A DNA stretch of 64,000 nt from Halocaridina rubra (lineage: Eukaryota > Arthropoda > Malacostraca > Decapoda > Atyidae), in the NCBI GenBank assembly GCA_037179515.1, contig JAXCGZ010022671.1, positions 1-64,000 on the forward strand, given 5' to 3'. A program made the translations under genes and the position numbers. Positions 38,760 to 51,482 of this stretch are shown piece by piece (position 1 is the first letter of the stretch; the number at the start of each line of letters is the position of its first letter). Below the pieces are notes generated by a model. The model was not told the DNA's origin. It saw nothing but the letters and a program-made list of their open reading frames with translations, and did not search any database.

Positions 38760-39570
38760 AAATACTCGTAGGTGTAAAGTTAAATAAAGCCAAGACTAAA
38801 GTTAAAAAGTATGAGATTACTTTTCTTGGCCATAGATGACTTGTAATGGCTTGAACTCTGATCCATTAAAAATGGAAGGAATTTTGAACATGGATCTCCC
38901 AACAGCAGTTGCTGGTTTACAAGGATTTGTGGGTATGGTTAATTATTTAGCAAAGTTCCTACCTAATTTGTCAGGGTTAATGGAACCATTAAGACTGGTA
39001 ACTCAACAAAATGTAGAGTGGAAAAGGAGAGATGATTATCATAAAGTAATTGGTAGAATTAAAAAAAATATTCCTGCAGCACTTGTTTTGCAGTACTATT
39101 ATGTAAATGATGACTTAGTCATCCAGTGTGATGCTTCACAGAAAGGTTTAGGTGCAGCTTAACGTAGTCTGGAAAGCTTATCGCATATGCAAATCGAGCA
39201 TTGACTGAGACAGAAACTCTATATGCACAAATTGAAATAGAGGAAGTTTCAATTGCATTTGCTCTAGAAAAATCCCATCAGCATACTTTTGGTAGAAAAA
39301 CTATTGTAGATACTGATTATAAAGCATTAGACAATAATTCTTAAGCTTTGTGTAGAGCCCCTACAAGGCTACAGGGTATTCTCATGAGAATTTTGCTATA
39401 AAATGCACAAATAAAGCACAAAAAAGGAAGTGAAATGTAAATAGCTGATACTTTGTCACTTTCATATTTGCCTTATAGTGGTAAAGGTGAGATATTTGAT
39501 CAAGTTAATATGGTAGACTTCTTTCTTATTAGACCAGAACATTTAACCATGTTTCAAAAGGAAATTAATA
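38760..39570 (+). pseudogene. RT C-terminal half and RNase H, Ty3/gypsy element 2
   Basis: GLNSDPLKMEGILNMDLPT, LQGFVGMVNYLAKFLPNLSG and MEPLRLVTQQNVEWKR are the RT thumb/connection. Next comes the RNase H start DDLVIQCDASQKGLGAA. Past a stop, ALTETETLYAQIE-type text and the DTDYKAL-like DxDxK block are visible in other frames. The copy is cut at 39572. Confidence 0.8.
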
Positions 39571-39572
39571 GG

Positions 39573-39675
39573 TTATGACAGAGTGGACATGGATCGATAT
39601 TTTGATATGGCTGGCTCTAGAACTAGAGGTCATAGTTTGAAGCTTCGTTAGAAAACTTTTTTGCAGGATGTAAAT
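39573..39675 (+). mobile_element. Internal fragment of CR1-like LINE
   Basis: About 100 bp matching the segment just before the C-terminus of the CR1-like ORF (GYDRV, YFDMAGSRTRGHSLKL, LQDV). It includes neither the 5' nor the 3' end of the element. Odd for a retrotransposition product. Confidence 0.7.
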
Positions 39676-39679
39676 GTGG

Positions 39680-40245
39680 GGGAAGGCCCTTTCTAGTGAA
39701 TGTTTGCTTTAACAATATTCTGTTCCAGGTGGAGGAAAAAAAAACAGAGGAAGTGATGGAGATCTCACTATTATTATGAGGGATGAGAGTTTCTCTTAGG
39801 GGAAAAGAAAGAATGAAAAGAAGATGGGCTTCACCACTGGAACATATCTTAATGGTTTGACATATAATAATATAAAGGAAAATGAATAAATTCTTATTAT
39901 GAAAAAAATCACAGTTAAATAATATGCAGAAAACATAAAAGGAATGTGAACAAATACAAATTTCAAGTAAATTAAAATCACAATGAAATAGTAGAGAGAA
40001 TATCAGTATTCAGGTTTTAAAGAATTCATCACATGCAATAAGGCAATAAAAAAAATATACACAAACAAAGGAAATACACATATATGTATGTAAAAGGAAA
40101 GTTTTGAGCCCAGTCTTCCTTAACAATGGGTGAATGGATTTAAAACAGCTTCAGCCATTCAATACTAATCCAAAGATTTCCACCATGTTCTGGCTTTCAG
40201 GGTCCCACAAAAAGAGAAAATAAAACTACAATCAAAGAAATATAT
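39680..40245 (-). mobile_element. 3' UTR fragment of the Gmr1-like retrotransposon
   Basis: Matches 57578-58075 and 51487-51875 through landmarks ccctttctag, aacagaggaagt, tattatgagggatgagag, and ggctttcagggtcccacaaa. It begins right at the polypurine tract position but has no LTR attached. The block is non-coding. Confidence 0.75.
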
Positions 40246-40246
40246 A

Positions 40247-42128
40247 CAGTAATCCTTCGCTATGTCGCGATTCACCTACCATGAATTCAGTGCATCGCGA
40301 ATTCTTTTGGCGAGCAAAAAAAAAAAATATGATTGTGACACCAGGATGGGCCCAAAATAATAAAATAAAACAGCTCTTATCGGGCCTGGGCACATAGAAT
40401 ACATAAAGTAAAGAGAAACAGAGATGGAGAGTGTAATGACCTGTCAGATGTGAAGGGATTATAAAAGATGTGTAGTGAATATCCAAGAATATTCAGTGTA
40501 GCTGGTGCCATGAGCCAACCTACTACTGGATACACGTTGTTTATATTTTATATCGCAGATATTTTGGGTATATGCTATTATTGAGCACGAGGATGCAAAC
40601 GTTTTGCGACCTCCGTATCAGCTGATGGACCCTTGCACACTATTTCCCTGACGATATCATATTGAAAGTTTGATTGTTGTTTGTTCTTCATGCTTATTTT
40701 CAATATACTTCATAATATTCGATCGCATTAAGAGGTAAAAGAGGAGGAGGATGCGGGAGAGCGAACCTCTAACCAAATCGTTTTGCCGCTTCCATATCAG
40801 CTGATGCTTATCACTATTCAGACACAATATCTTACTCATAAAGTATTTACTTACTCACCCTATTTGAGGTTTATCTAATTTTCAAGATCATAGCATTATT
40901 AATATTCCTTGGTTCCAAACATTATTCTATCTTCTTTACATATCGACCATGCTGCTTGAAACCTTAACGTAAACAAAGCCAGCTGAGAGAAAAGGAGAAC
41001 TATACAATTCGTTACAAAGAAAGCGAATATCGTACTGTACATGGGAAATTCAAGTGAAATATAAACAAAAAACAAACAAAACAAACAAACAAACAAACTT
41101 TATTTCCATTTCAATACAATGGGTATTTGTCAGCCAGGGCAAGCCCCAACTCCCCACTGTGGTGTCCAACCACAGCAGTTCCTGCCAGTAAACAGCTTAA
41201 ACTCTCGGTTTTGGACGGGAACCGATCTATCGACCTCGTGAATGCGAAGCCAGCGCGTTACCACTGTACTAGCCAGCATATATTCTCTACATGCTAATTC
41301 CCTGACGATATATCGAAAGCTTATTTGCTGTTTGTTCTTAATGCTTTTTTACAAGTCTCTTCATAATATTCGATCACATTAAGCGGTAGCAGAGGAGGAG
41401 GATGCAGGAAAATGAACCTCTATCTGCAAGAGTTTTGGTGCTTCTGTATCAACTGATACACTCTCGCACACTATTTCCCTGATGATATTATATCAAAAGT
41501 TTGCTTGCTGTTTGTTCGTAATGCCCTTTTCAATTCTCTTCATAATATTTGATTGCATTAAGAGGTAGAATAGGAGGATCATGTGGGAGCACAAACCTCT
41601 AACCAAAACATTTTACCACTTCCGTATCAGCTGATGTTTATTCAGGCACAATATCTTACTCATAAAATATTTATTTACTCACCCTATCTTGGGTTTATCT
41701 GATTTTCAAGATTATAGTATTATTAATACTTCTTGGTTCTAAACATTATTCTATCTATCGACCATGCTGCACGAAATCTTAACGTAAACAAAGTCAGCTG
41801 AGAGGAAAAGAAAACGTATACAATTAGTTAGAAAGAAAGCGTATATTGTAATGTACATGGGAAACTTAAATGAAATATATATATTCTCTACTTGCTATTT
41901 CTCTGACAATATAATATTGAAAGTTTATTTGCTGTTTGTTTTTATTGTTTTTTTTTCAATCTTCATAATATCATGTTCATATAAATTTATGTTTGCGCGC
42001 TGTAATTAATAAAGTAAAGGGTGGTCTGTTAACAGTGCAGGGAGGGTTTATACAGTAAAGGTTAAAATGAATGTAAAATACCTATAATAAATATGGTGCT
42101 CTTACTTCACGATTTTTCACGTATTCAC
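40247..42128. mobile_element. MITE-like block with internal tandem repeats
   Basis: The left edge, CAGTAATCCTTCGCTATGTC, resembles mariner/pogo-type ends. The right edge before the TA array is ttcacgatttttcacgtattcacag, of the same style. Inside is a tandem repeat. The phrase ctatttccctga...tatc, tttgctgtttgttc, cttcataatattcgat, ttaagaggtaga, aggaggatg recurs near 40640, 41290, 41480 and 41890, in long (~420 bp) and short (~190 bp) versions. No coding capacity is seen. A SINE sits in one unit. Confidence 0.5.
41067..41274 (-). repeat. tRNA-derived SINE, second copy
   Basis: Reverse complement of the body at 27182-27370, including the ctggctagtacagtgg A-box and gatagatcggttccc B-box region. 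Its tail is (TTTG)n rather than (ATT)n. Inserted into the tandem-repeat block. Confidence 0.85.
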
Positions 42129-42129
42129 A

Positions 42130-42328
<199 letters not shown>

Positions 42329-42359
42329 GCATGTATGTATGTATATATGTATGTATGTG

Positions 42360-43865
42360 ATTACCTAATTGTGATTACCTAATTGTGCTTACGGGAAAGA
42401 GCCCAAAGCTCATATCTTCCCGTCTCCTGATCGCTTCCATTTTATACTTAGTGATACTTATCATACCTGTCCTTAAAACTATGGATTGAGATAGCATTAA
42501 CTACCTCCTCGCTTAGCGAATACCAATTATCAACTACTCTTACACTGAAAAAGTATTTTCTTACATCCTGCAAAGAAGTTTTTTTACGAAGCTTCAAACT
42601 ATGACCTCTAGTTCTAGAGCCAGCCATATCAAAATATCAATCCCTATCCACTCTATCATAACCATGAAGGAATTTAAAGACTGTCACCATATCCCCCCTC
42701 ACTCTTCTAGCTTCGAGTGATGGTAAGTCTAATTCCCTCAGCCTCTCATCATAACTGAGATTGCGTATTTCTGGCACCAGTTTCGTGGCATGTCTTTGAA
42801 CTTTTTCAAGCTTAGCTATGTGCTTTTTCAAGTGCGAATTCCAAAAGGGGGCTGCATATTCGAGTTTTGGCCTCACATAGGTTACATAAATATTTCTGAA
42901 CATTTCCTTGTCCATGTGCCTGAAGGCTACCCTTACATTTGATAAGAATGCATATGCTGCCCTTACTATGCCATTTATATGTATTTCTGGAGACAAATCT
43001 GCCAGTATGTTTACTCCTAGATCTCTCTCATTTTCTGTCTCTTGAAGTTGTACTCCAGCCACCGAGTAGTCAAGCTTGGGCCTTCTTGCACTTGTACCCA
43101 TTCTCATTACCTTACATTTTGAAGCATTGAATTTCATTAGACACTTTTCTGACCACTCATGCAGATTATTTAGATCCTCCTGAAGTTCTCTACCATTGTT
43201 CTCGTTTTTTACTTTCTTCACAATCTTTGCATCATCTGCAAACATATTCATGAATGAATTTACAGACTCTGGTAGGCCATTTACATATACAAGGAACAAA
43301 AGTGGCCCTAAAACTGAACCCTGTGGAACTCCACTACTAACTCTTCTCCATTCAGACACTGAGTGTCTTACTCTAACCCTCTGTTCCCTTCCTTCTAAGT
43401 AAGTTTTTATCCATTCCAAAACATTTCCACCTATTCTAGCCATTGATTGCAGCTTCCTAATAAGTCTCCCATGTGGAACAGTGTCAAACGCTTTCTGGAA
43501 GTCTAGGAATATGCAATCTGCCCAACCCTCTCTTTCCTGTAAGATTTGGCTTACCTCATCATAAAATTCTAATAAGTTTGTTACTGTTGATCTACCTTCT
43601 CTGAAGCCATGTTGCCTCATTTACAAAAAGTTGAAGGATTCCAAGTGAAGAGAGATATGTTTCCTCAGTAGTTTCTCCATAACTTTGCAAACTACGCTGG
43701 TCAAGGAAACTGGTCTATAGTTCAGAGCCGTATCCCTCCTTCCCTTTTTGAAGATAGGTATCACATTTGCTTGTTTCCAGCATCTTGGAATCTCCCCTGA
43801 CTCCAGTGACTTTTTAAATATGATACTTAGTGCCACTGATATTGAGTTTGCGCCTTTTTTAAGCA
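42360..43865 (-). mobile_element. CR1-like LINE copy, best preserved
   Basis: 5'-truncated in the linker before RT at about 43865. It contains nearly the whole RT and the C-terminal region, a short 3' UTR, and two 14-bp terminal repeats (TAATTGTGATTACC type) before a (CATA)n tail. The frames are 43866-43621 and 43620-42637, separated by one stop. It is head-to-tail with the copy at 43886-44560. Confidence 0.85.
42637..43620 (-). pseudogene. CR1-like reverse transcriptase (327 codons, two nonsense lesions)
   Basis: MRQHGFREGRSTVTNLLEFY; FLDFQKAFDTVPHGRLI (first catalytic Asp); SSGVPQGSVLGPLLFLVYVN; MNMFADDAKIV (intact catalytic pair); [62 protein letters not shown]. It stops at a TGA where the sister copy at 44175 has CGA, a CpG transition. 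After that stop the frame continues to a normal KYH end near 42452. The apparent Met start is an artefact; the frame came from upstream through a stop at 43621. Confidence 0.85.
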
Positions 43866-43885
43866 CATGAATGTATGCATGTATG

Positions 43886-44560
43886 TGATTACCTAATTGT
43901 GATTACCTAATTGTGTTTACGGGAAAGAGCCCAAAGCTCGTATCTTCCCGTCTCCTGGTCGCTTCCATTTTATACTTAGTGATACTTATCATGCCTGTCC
44001 TTAGAACTATGGATTGAGATAGCATTAACTACCTCCTCGCTTAGCGAATTCCAATTATCAACTACTCTTACACTGAAAAAGTATTTCCTTACATCCTGCA
44101 AAGAAGTTTTCTTACCAAGCTTCAAACTATGACCTCTAGTTCTAGAGCCTGCTATATCAAAATATCGATCCCTATCCACTCTATCATAACCATGAAGGAA
44201 TTTAAAGACTGTCACCATATCCCCCCTCACTCTTCTAGCTTCGAGTGATGGTAAGTCTAATTCCCTCAGCCTCTCATCATAACTGAGATTGCGTATTTCT
44301 GGCACCAGTTTCGTGGCATGTCTTTGAACTTTTTCAAGCTTAGCTATGTGCTTTTTCAAGTGCGGATTCCAAAAGGGGGCTGCATATTCGAGTTTTGGCC
44401 TCACATAGGTTACATAAATATTTCTGAACATTTCCTTGTCCATGTGCCTGAAGGCTACCCTTACATTTGATAAGAATGCATATGCTGCCCTTACTATGCC
44501 ATTTATATGTATTTCTGGAGACAAATCTGCCAGTATGTTTACTCCTAGATCTCTCTCATT
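43886..44560 (-). mobile_element. CR1-like LINE copy, short 3' fragment
   Basis: The ORF 43976-44555 covers only the C-terminal third of the protein: [18 protein letters not shown] to SIHSSKDRHDKYH and a normal stop. The 3' UTR has the same GATTACCTAATTGT repeats and a short (CATG) tail. It is nearly identical to the neighbouring copy, so it is recent relative to the rest. Truncated at about 44560 against (TATG)n. Confidence 0.85.
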
Positions 44561-44701
<141 letters not shown>

Positions 44702-44749
44702 TTAAACAAACAACAACTGCAGGGAGGTAGTCCTTACAGACGAGTTAAT

Positions 44750-46076
44750 TTGAGGCTAACAGCACCAGCTACCTCATTTGAGGGTAGTGACCGTCATTTC
44801 AGTAGGTCAGTGAGGTCTTTGTCCTTTCCATCAACATATTGGGCAGTGAATATGAAATGGTTCAGGTAAAGTTTCCACCTTTTCAGCCGAGTGCTATTCT
44901 TATCTGCCATCTGTACTTTTAAGAGAGGATGCTGGTCTGTTCTCAGGGCACTATGTCGGCCATACAGATGGACTTCAAATTTCTTTATGGCTCATTATGC
45001 AGCCAGAGCTTCCTTCTCCAAGGTGAAGTAATTCAGCTCTGCAGGGCGAAGCCTGTGGCTTACATATCGCACCGGAGCTTCTTCTGCTGGATTGTCCTAC
45101 CGGACTTGCAATAGCATGACTCCCAGGCCTTTGTCTGAGGCGTTGGTCTGCAAGATAAAGGGGAAATCCAGTATTACCAGTGGTAATACTGGCTCACCTG
45201 CCAGTGCTTCATGGAGCTTGAAGAATGCTCGCTCTGCCACGTCCATCCATGGGACAAGGGACTTCTTACCCCGTTTTGAGGAGTTCATTTGCTGCAGAGA
45301 GGCAGCAATAGCATTAAAGTAGGGAATGAACCGTTGGTAGTAGTTAACATTACCCAGGACATAACTCCTTCTCCGACCAATTGGCCGAGATACTGCATTT
45401 GTGTGAAGCCAATCTTGCACTTGAAGGATTTTAAATGGATTCAATGCTTCTTCAGACGGTCAAGAACTGGGCGAAGAGTCGCAAGGTGTGAAAACCAATC
45501 CTGAGAATGCACCAGGATGTCATCTATAAAGCATGAAACACTGTTGAGGCCCTGCAATACTGTTCTCATGAGGTGGATGAAGCAGCCAGGGGCATTCACC
45601 ATACCAAAAGGCATGACCCTGAATTGGTACAGACTGTATCTCTTGGAAAAGGTTGTTAGGGGCTTGGTAATCTCGCTTATTGGGAATTATCAAAACCCAC
45701 TGGCCAGATCCAAGTTTGTCAATTAGCGGGCTTTGGAAAGTAATAAGATAATAAGCTCGGCGTCTGTAATAGGCTCTCCATCAAAGATGGTACAGGAGTT
45801 AAGCTTACGACAGTAAAGGCAGAACCTGTGACTGCCATCTCGCTTATACACCACCAGTAACGGCGAACACCAAGGCAAATTGCTCTTTTCAACTATTCTG
45901 AGGCGGATCCAGGTGTCAAGATCTTCCTTCAGCTGTACTGACAGCTGGTGGGGAAGTCCATAGGAATGGCGAAATGACTCCGGGTCAGTCAATCTGACAT
46001 GATGCTTGAGGGTAGTGGTAGCACCTGGGAGGTCGTTGAAAATGTTCTTGGAGTCCTCTCGTTCAGCCGTTCCCAT
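44750..46076 (-). pseudogene. Copy A reverse transcriptase and RNase H
   Basis: HHVRLTDPESFRHSYGLPHQ, VYKRDGSHRFCLYCRKLNS, then a broken catalytic region. CFIDD is readable at about 45525 in another frame. VNYYQRFIPYFNAIAASLQQ leads to RNase H LQTNASDKGLGVMLLQVR (catalytic Asp to Asn) and a DRKKFEV-like end at 44750-44990. Multiple frames. Confidence 0.75.
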
Positions 46077-46415
46077 TGACTTGGTTGCAATTTGGGGCTA
46101 ATAATGCAATTACACTTTCCTTTTGGTGTGTGAGAATGGCAGAGTCCTTAAAATCATCAAAAGGTAAGGTCATATATTCCATTGTGAGCACGGTTGCTGC
46201 GTCCAGAGGGGCTTCTTCAGGAAAACTCCACTCACGTAAGTCAGTCAACACCTCAATGGAGGAGTACTCCGCTGTAGGAGGTAAGGGGTGGTATTAGTGG
46301 AGCACCTGTGTAGCTGCAGCCTCAGAGGTAATGGTGCTGCTAGGAGCATGTGTAGGGGTCACTGAGAGTGCCAGCACAGGATCCCTGTGGGCCTCTGTGT
46401 CCTTGCGGTACAGCT

Positions 46416-47652
46416 TCAATCAACGTTTAGCACGTAATGGTTGGGGGTCAAACGGTGTACCACAGTGTATGATCCTTTCCAGCGCAGCATTAGCTTGTGG
46501 GTATCTGTTGGAGGAAGTAGCCCTGCTCGATCTCTAGGTGTCAGGGCATGACGCCGGGCATGCTTGTCAAAGAGGAGCTTGGCAGTCTGCTCTTTACCCT
46601 TAAGGGCTAAGTGTGCAACTTTCCAGTCCATTTTGAGGTGGGATGAAAACTTCAAAATATACTCAAGGACATCCCTATCCTTGTCCTCAATGGCGGATGA
46701 GTTCCAATCTCTCTGTTTAGAACTCCACTGGACCTCTGACCTTATGACCATATATCAGCTCGAAAGTAGTGTCGTGGGGCATGTCTCTGATGGAGAAAAA
46801 TGCAGCGCAGATGTACTTGTCCCACTGCATGGGTTTATCAACCACTAACGTGTGCAAACATCACTCCGATGTCCCGTTATGGAGTTCATTTGCTCCATTT
46901 GATTGGGCATGATAGACAATTGTGCAAATGTGCTTCATTTCTAAGAGGTTGCAGAAAGCCTCAGAGTGCCTACTTGTAAACTTACTTCCATCGTCAGAAG
47001 TAACCTGCTCAGGAATGCCAACCCTGGAGCAGATTTCAAATAGGGCCCAAGCAACTGCTTACGTCATGATAAAACATAGCAGCACTACACCCTGGTACCT
47101 TGCTGCCAGGTCGACATATACCGGGAGGAATTGTTTCCCTGTGGATGAGGCTGGGTTAGTAGAACCTAAAATGTTGATAGCAACCTTGGCAAATGGCTCT
47201 GTTGAGAGCTTGGCTATGCCCATTGGGGGTTTCGGTACTGATACTGTAGAGGTGGATTGACAGATGGGACAGGAGTCCACACATTTATCTATTTTGCCGT
47301 ACATTCTTGGCAATGTAAAAGCCTTCTGGAGAAGGTGCCGAGTTTTTGCTCTGACTCTGGGTCTACTCAGAGGTAAATGGTGTGCCACATACATAGCCTA
47401 ACAGAGCAATGAGGTGGGCATCACCAGCTGCTTAAAGGTGTGTCTGTCTTTAGTGACCTGCCTGCAAAGGACTCCATCTTCAAGGGCGTAGGTCATCTGA
47501 CCTCCTCCTCTCACCGTAAAGGTTCTTCCCTCAGTGGCCTGTTTCATCCAGCATTTGAGGCTGGGGCAGTCATGCTGCAGTTTTGGGAAGTCTGGATGGG
47601 ACTTCAGTGGCTCTTGAGGGGCATCATCTGATAAAGGAGCGGGTAACCCCAC
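46416..47652 (-). pseudogene. Copy A integrase
   Basis: Zinc-binding region YVAHHLPLS...KTRHLLQKAF then CPICQ (second His altered, GH to RP). Core start KVAINILGSTNPASSTGKQF: the first catalytic Asp is Asn here (DILGP to NILGS). The C-terminal part is KLLFDKHARRHALTPRDRAG then MLRWKGSYTVVHRLTPNHYV, the GPY/F-like region. It lies upstream of RT in the element. Confidence 0.75.
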
Positions 47653-47807
47653 GTTCCACAGTACGGGTACTTACTGCGGCAGAGTCAGCGGAGTCAGTCG
47701 GAGAATAGTTCAAGTTCCTGGCATCAGAGCCAGAAGTAGCTGCTGAAATGGCTTGTGGTGATTTCGCCTTAGGGACACTTCACTGTGTAATGTCCTCATT
47801 GTAGAGG

Positions 47808-49270
47808 TCAGCCTGGAAAATAGGAGCTAGATTTGTTACACGACCCAGCAAGAAAGGGTGCAAGGGCTTTATCAATGCCACAGCTGGGGCTTTCTCTTGT
47901 AGTACTTGCAATCAAGGTCTTGAAACACCAGCGGCGCATATGAGATTCTCCATCAGCAACATGCAAACGGACGACCTGGCCTGTGTAATCTTCATCCCTG
48001 ATGAATTTCTTGTCAACAAATATGCCACTGGCCCCTGTGTCGAGTGCTATCTCAGCTTCCACACCATTTATGGTTCCTGGGAACTTGGAGACAAACTGGG
48101 GATCATCACATTCATTGACCTGCACAGGGGCAGCTTCGTACTGCAGGTCCTCTCCATTATTGTCTGAGGCCCTTCCAGGCCTTTTTTCTATGGCATTAAC
48201 AGAGTGATTGGCCAGATGGGTATGCTGACCACCGCTGTGAGCGTGAGTGTGGTGGCTTTTAGATTTTGGCTGAAATATCTGGGAAAGTGGAGCAAGGCAA
48301 TTTCCCATACCTCTGAACTTATGAGATTTAGGGTTTACCGAGTTGTCCTTCTTGAGTGATGGTGCATGGCCGGAAGATAGCTTAGGGGTGTGAGGAGGAG
48401 GAGCTGGAGGATTGAAGTGCTGAGAGTGACCCTTGTGCTTCCTATTCTTGTGATCTCCTCTCCAGTGAGAATCATGGCCTGCTGCTGGGGGGATGACACT
48501 CTGAGGACGAGCCCTGGGATTGGTCCTTTTTCCCATAATAAGGTCATATTCACATACCATAGGTTGGTTGCACTGGATGTACTCATCCACAGCAGCCAAG
48601 CTTTTGCCAAAGTCGATCTCATCCTTAAGCTGGTCCTTACGTAAGCAAGATCGCCAGTAAGGAGGTCATTGGCAATTGAATCAATCATCAAATATGGAAG
48701 AAACTCGTCAGGGGGACACTTTGCAACTCGCATCCAATCAGCAAAGAGATGAGCCTTGTGGCTTCCAAAGGCACTACAGTTTTCCTCCTTCAATGGGATG
48801 GCTGAGACACACCTAGCTCGACACTCAGCTGGTGAAAAGTTCTGTGAGGTGAGGAGTGTGCTTTAATTTTCTCATAGTCCCTCAGTTGCGTGGGGTCGAG
48901 TTCATTGACCAGGGCGATCAGACGGGGTAGCATGGAGAAGAGCATGCAGCGAATCTTCTCAGCTGCTTTGCCATCATTAGCAATGATGAGACTTGCAAAA
49001 AATCGGATGTAAGTGCCGAGTGGCTACTTACTGTCATCCTCGAAATTCTGCAAAGGCAGGGCTCTCCCACAAGGCTGACCCTCATTCCGAGTGAGACACC
49101 ACTGTAAGGTGTTCGAGCTGAAAAACGAGCTTGCTCAAGTTCGTGGTCGCTTTGTGCCTCTTTCTCCTCTAGCTGGGCTCGGCAATTAGCCACCTTTCCA
49201 AGAGCCCATTTTCTTGGGGTAAGTGTCCTCCACGAAAGTGTTAAGGGTTTCCTGTGCCTGCCTTGTAGCC
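47808..49270 (-). pseudogene. Copy A gag and protease
   Basis: The start is near 49270 (MATRQAQETL). The region 48918-49193 and the frame 47808-48599 give a basic, His/Pro-rich gag: HFNPPAPPPHTPK and HHTHAHSGGQHTHLANHS, with no CCHC knuckle. The protease follows, with INGVEAEIALDTGASGIFVD as its active site (DTGA). The frames are broken at several places. Confidence 0.75.
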
Positions 49271-49507
49271 ATGGTGGGTTCCAGAACAGTCAACAGTGAA
49301 ATACCATATCAAATCAACCATACAAAGCCAAAAAAAAAAAACCTAGAATAGCCAAAAAAAACAAAAAAGGAAATTTGAAGAAACCACACAACAACAAAAA
49401 AAAACCCCCCCAAAAAAAAATCAATACCACAATTTGAACTTAAATGTAACGTTGATCCCAATACTTAACTTTAAAAGTAACTCAAAATACAATCAAGTGC
49501 AACGGCA

Positions 49508-51482
49508 GTTTTGGGGGGAAGGAAGATGTTGGTAAGTTTCTGTTTTACCTAAGGGGAGTCAAGGTACTGAACTTGGTTAAGAGCTCACAAACAGACTGGA
49601 CAGATATTACTTGCACACCCTAAATGAAACTCAGAATTCGACTTTCTTTTAATTTTGGAAATGCAAGGACGTATTAAAAAAGATTTAACTAATTTTGGAA
49701 AACTGGAAAAAATTTACAAAAATTAAATTTATGGAATGCAGCCTAGAATCCTGGAGATGGTGAGCACGAATTCGATTCCCGGCACACAGATGAATGCCAA
49801 GACTTTGGCCTCAACTCGGCGATCACCTCTGTCACACAGGCAAAGTAGAATAGAGGACATTGTAATTGCAGAAACAGAAATGACACACCGTTAATAATGG
49901 GAAAAAAGGCACGAGCACAAAAATAATAATTTTCCAATATTCTACTGGATGAAAATATATTGGTTAGTCACAGCTAACCAGAAATATTTATGCTACCATA
50001 ATAGCATACAAACTCATTAATTATTTGCAGGCATTAGTGGAAAATAATCTATTCACAATAAATGAAGAAACAGCAAAATAAATACAGTATGTACTTTTCA
50101 AATTGTGGTTAACAAGAAACATTTGCAATGCCAATAGGGCAAAATTACTTATGAATTACAGTATTTGCAACTTATAACTCAAAACACTTTAATCCCAATA
50201 AATGAAGAATCTGCAAGATAAATACAATATGTATTCATTAAATTGTCGGCAACAAGAAATGTTTGCAGTGCCATGAGAACCAAACCACCTTATATATAAT
50301 TTGCAATTTATAATGTAAAACACCTTATTTACGAGTAGTGACGCATGACACTTTATTTACGATGATAGAAAGAGGTGAAATGAAATTAGAATTTATTAGG
50401 AGAAGGGTTAGATTTTTATGTGGTAATGAGCAATCTTTTGAAAGCGAAATATTACCTGGGCACCCACAATGCAAGTTACTTCTTATCAATGTATATCAGG
50501 GGTAATTTCCAGGTCAAGGAATTAAATTTTGCAAATGAGATTCCAGTTAAGTAATCTACAAAAGTGTGTTAGCATGGGAATTGAACTGAGAAAAATTTCT
50601 TAGGATTTGACCAGTAGCGGATTTGACCAGTAACGGATTCAACCAGTTTCTCGAATTCCAAATTTGCTTAACCATTGAGCTTTACCATACACTATCTCTC
50701 ACCTTGTTTGTGCCAGATGAATTCCTGTGAAGACGCCATGTAAAGAAACTTGGAGTAAATGCGACTGCTGAGGCTAGATCTTGACTCTGGGATTTTTGGT
50801 TGCTAATTGAGAGAGATCAAGCATCCCTCTTGGTGACATCATCATTTGGCCAGCCTGTAGGGTTTATTTAGAGCAGTAACTTGCTTCCCAATGGCAGGCA
50901 ATTATGTCATAGATGCAAGGAGGAGGCAATATTTTAGGTGTAACAAGCGGACGCAAACAAAAGTAATGGGAAATATTTATGGGCAAAATAGGTTACCGGC
51001 GGATATCTGCAGAGCGTTCATTTCATTGCAGGAGAAGAAATTTTAAATATTCAAATAGTAAAGAAACTACTGAAATGCATCTAGACAGGCTAATGACATA
51101 TCAGCAAGGTCAAATTTATAACAAAATTATCAGCAAGGGCAATTTTTATAATATAAAAAAATCTATCTGCAAGAGAAATTTTTTAATAAGAAAATTGCGT
51201 AAGCAATGTATCTAACAGAGAGAAAAGCAGAGAACAGAGAAATAGGAGGGACACTTTTATTTTGGGATCTTGCTTTTTACATGTATACGAATATTAAACA
51301 AGATATATTCAAAATTAGCTATATACTAAAAAATATGAATTCCATATAATCATAATATGCAAAATACAAGGAGTGAGATTCTTTTTTTTAGTAAGAAAAG
51401 AAAAGACGGTTAAAATTAATAAAATAACTAATAAGGCATCTATAAAGAAATCTCGTGACTTTGAGCCAAACACCCTGTCACA
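49508..51482 (-). mobile_element. Shared LTR between copies A and B
   Basis: About 1.98 kb and homologous to the other LTRs. Its downstream side (49508) joins the leader of copy A. Its upstream side (51482, ...ctgtcaca) joins the polypurine tract and 3' UTR of copy B. It is thus the 5' LTR of A and the 3' LTR of B at once. The first ~20 bp diverge from the tgttgggttggg consensus. Confidence 0.8.

Larger units (their letters stand above)
44715..49507 (-). mobile_element. Gmr1-like retrotransposon copy A, internal region
   Basis: Minus-strand order gag (about 49270-48000), protease (about 48050), integrase zinc finger and core (47400-46900), integrase C-terminus (46750-46420), RT (46076-45300), RNase H (to about 44750). 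Just after the stop it is truncated by microsatellite. The leader is only about 200 bp and lacks the primer-binding site, which indicates a deletion relative to copy C. Many frameshifts. Confidence 0.85.
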
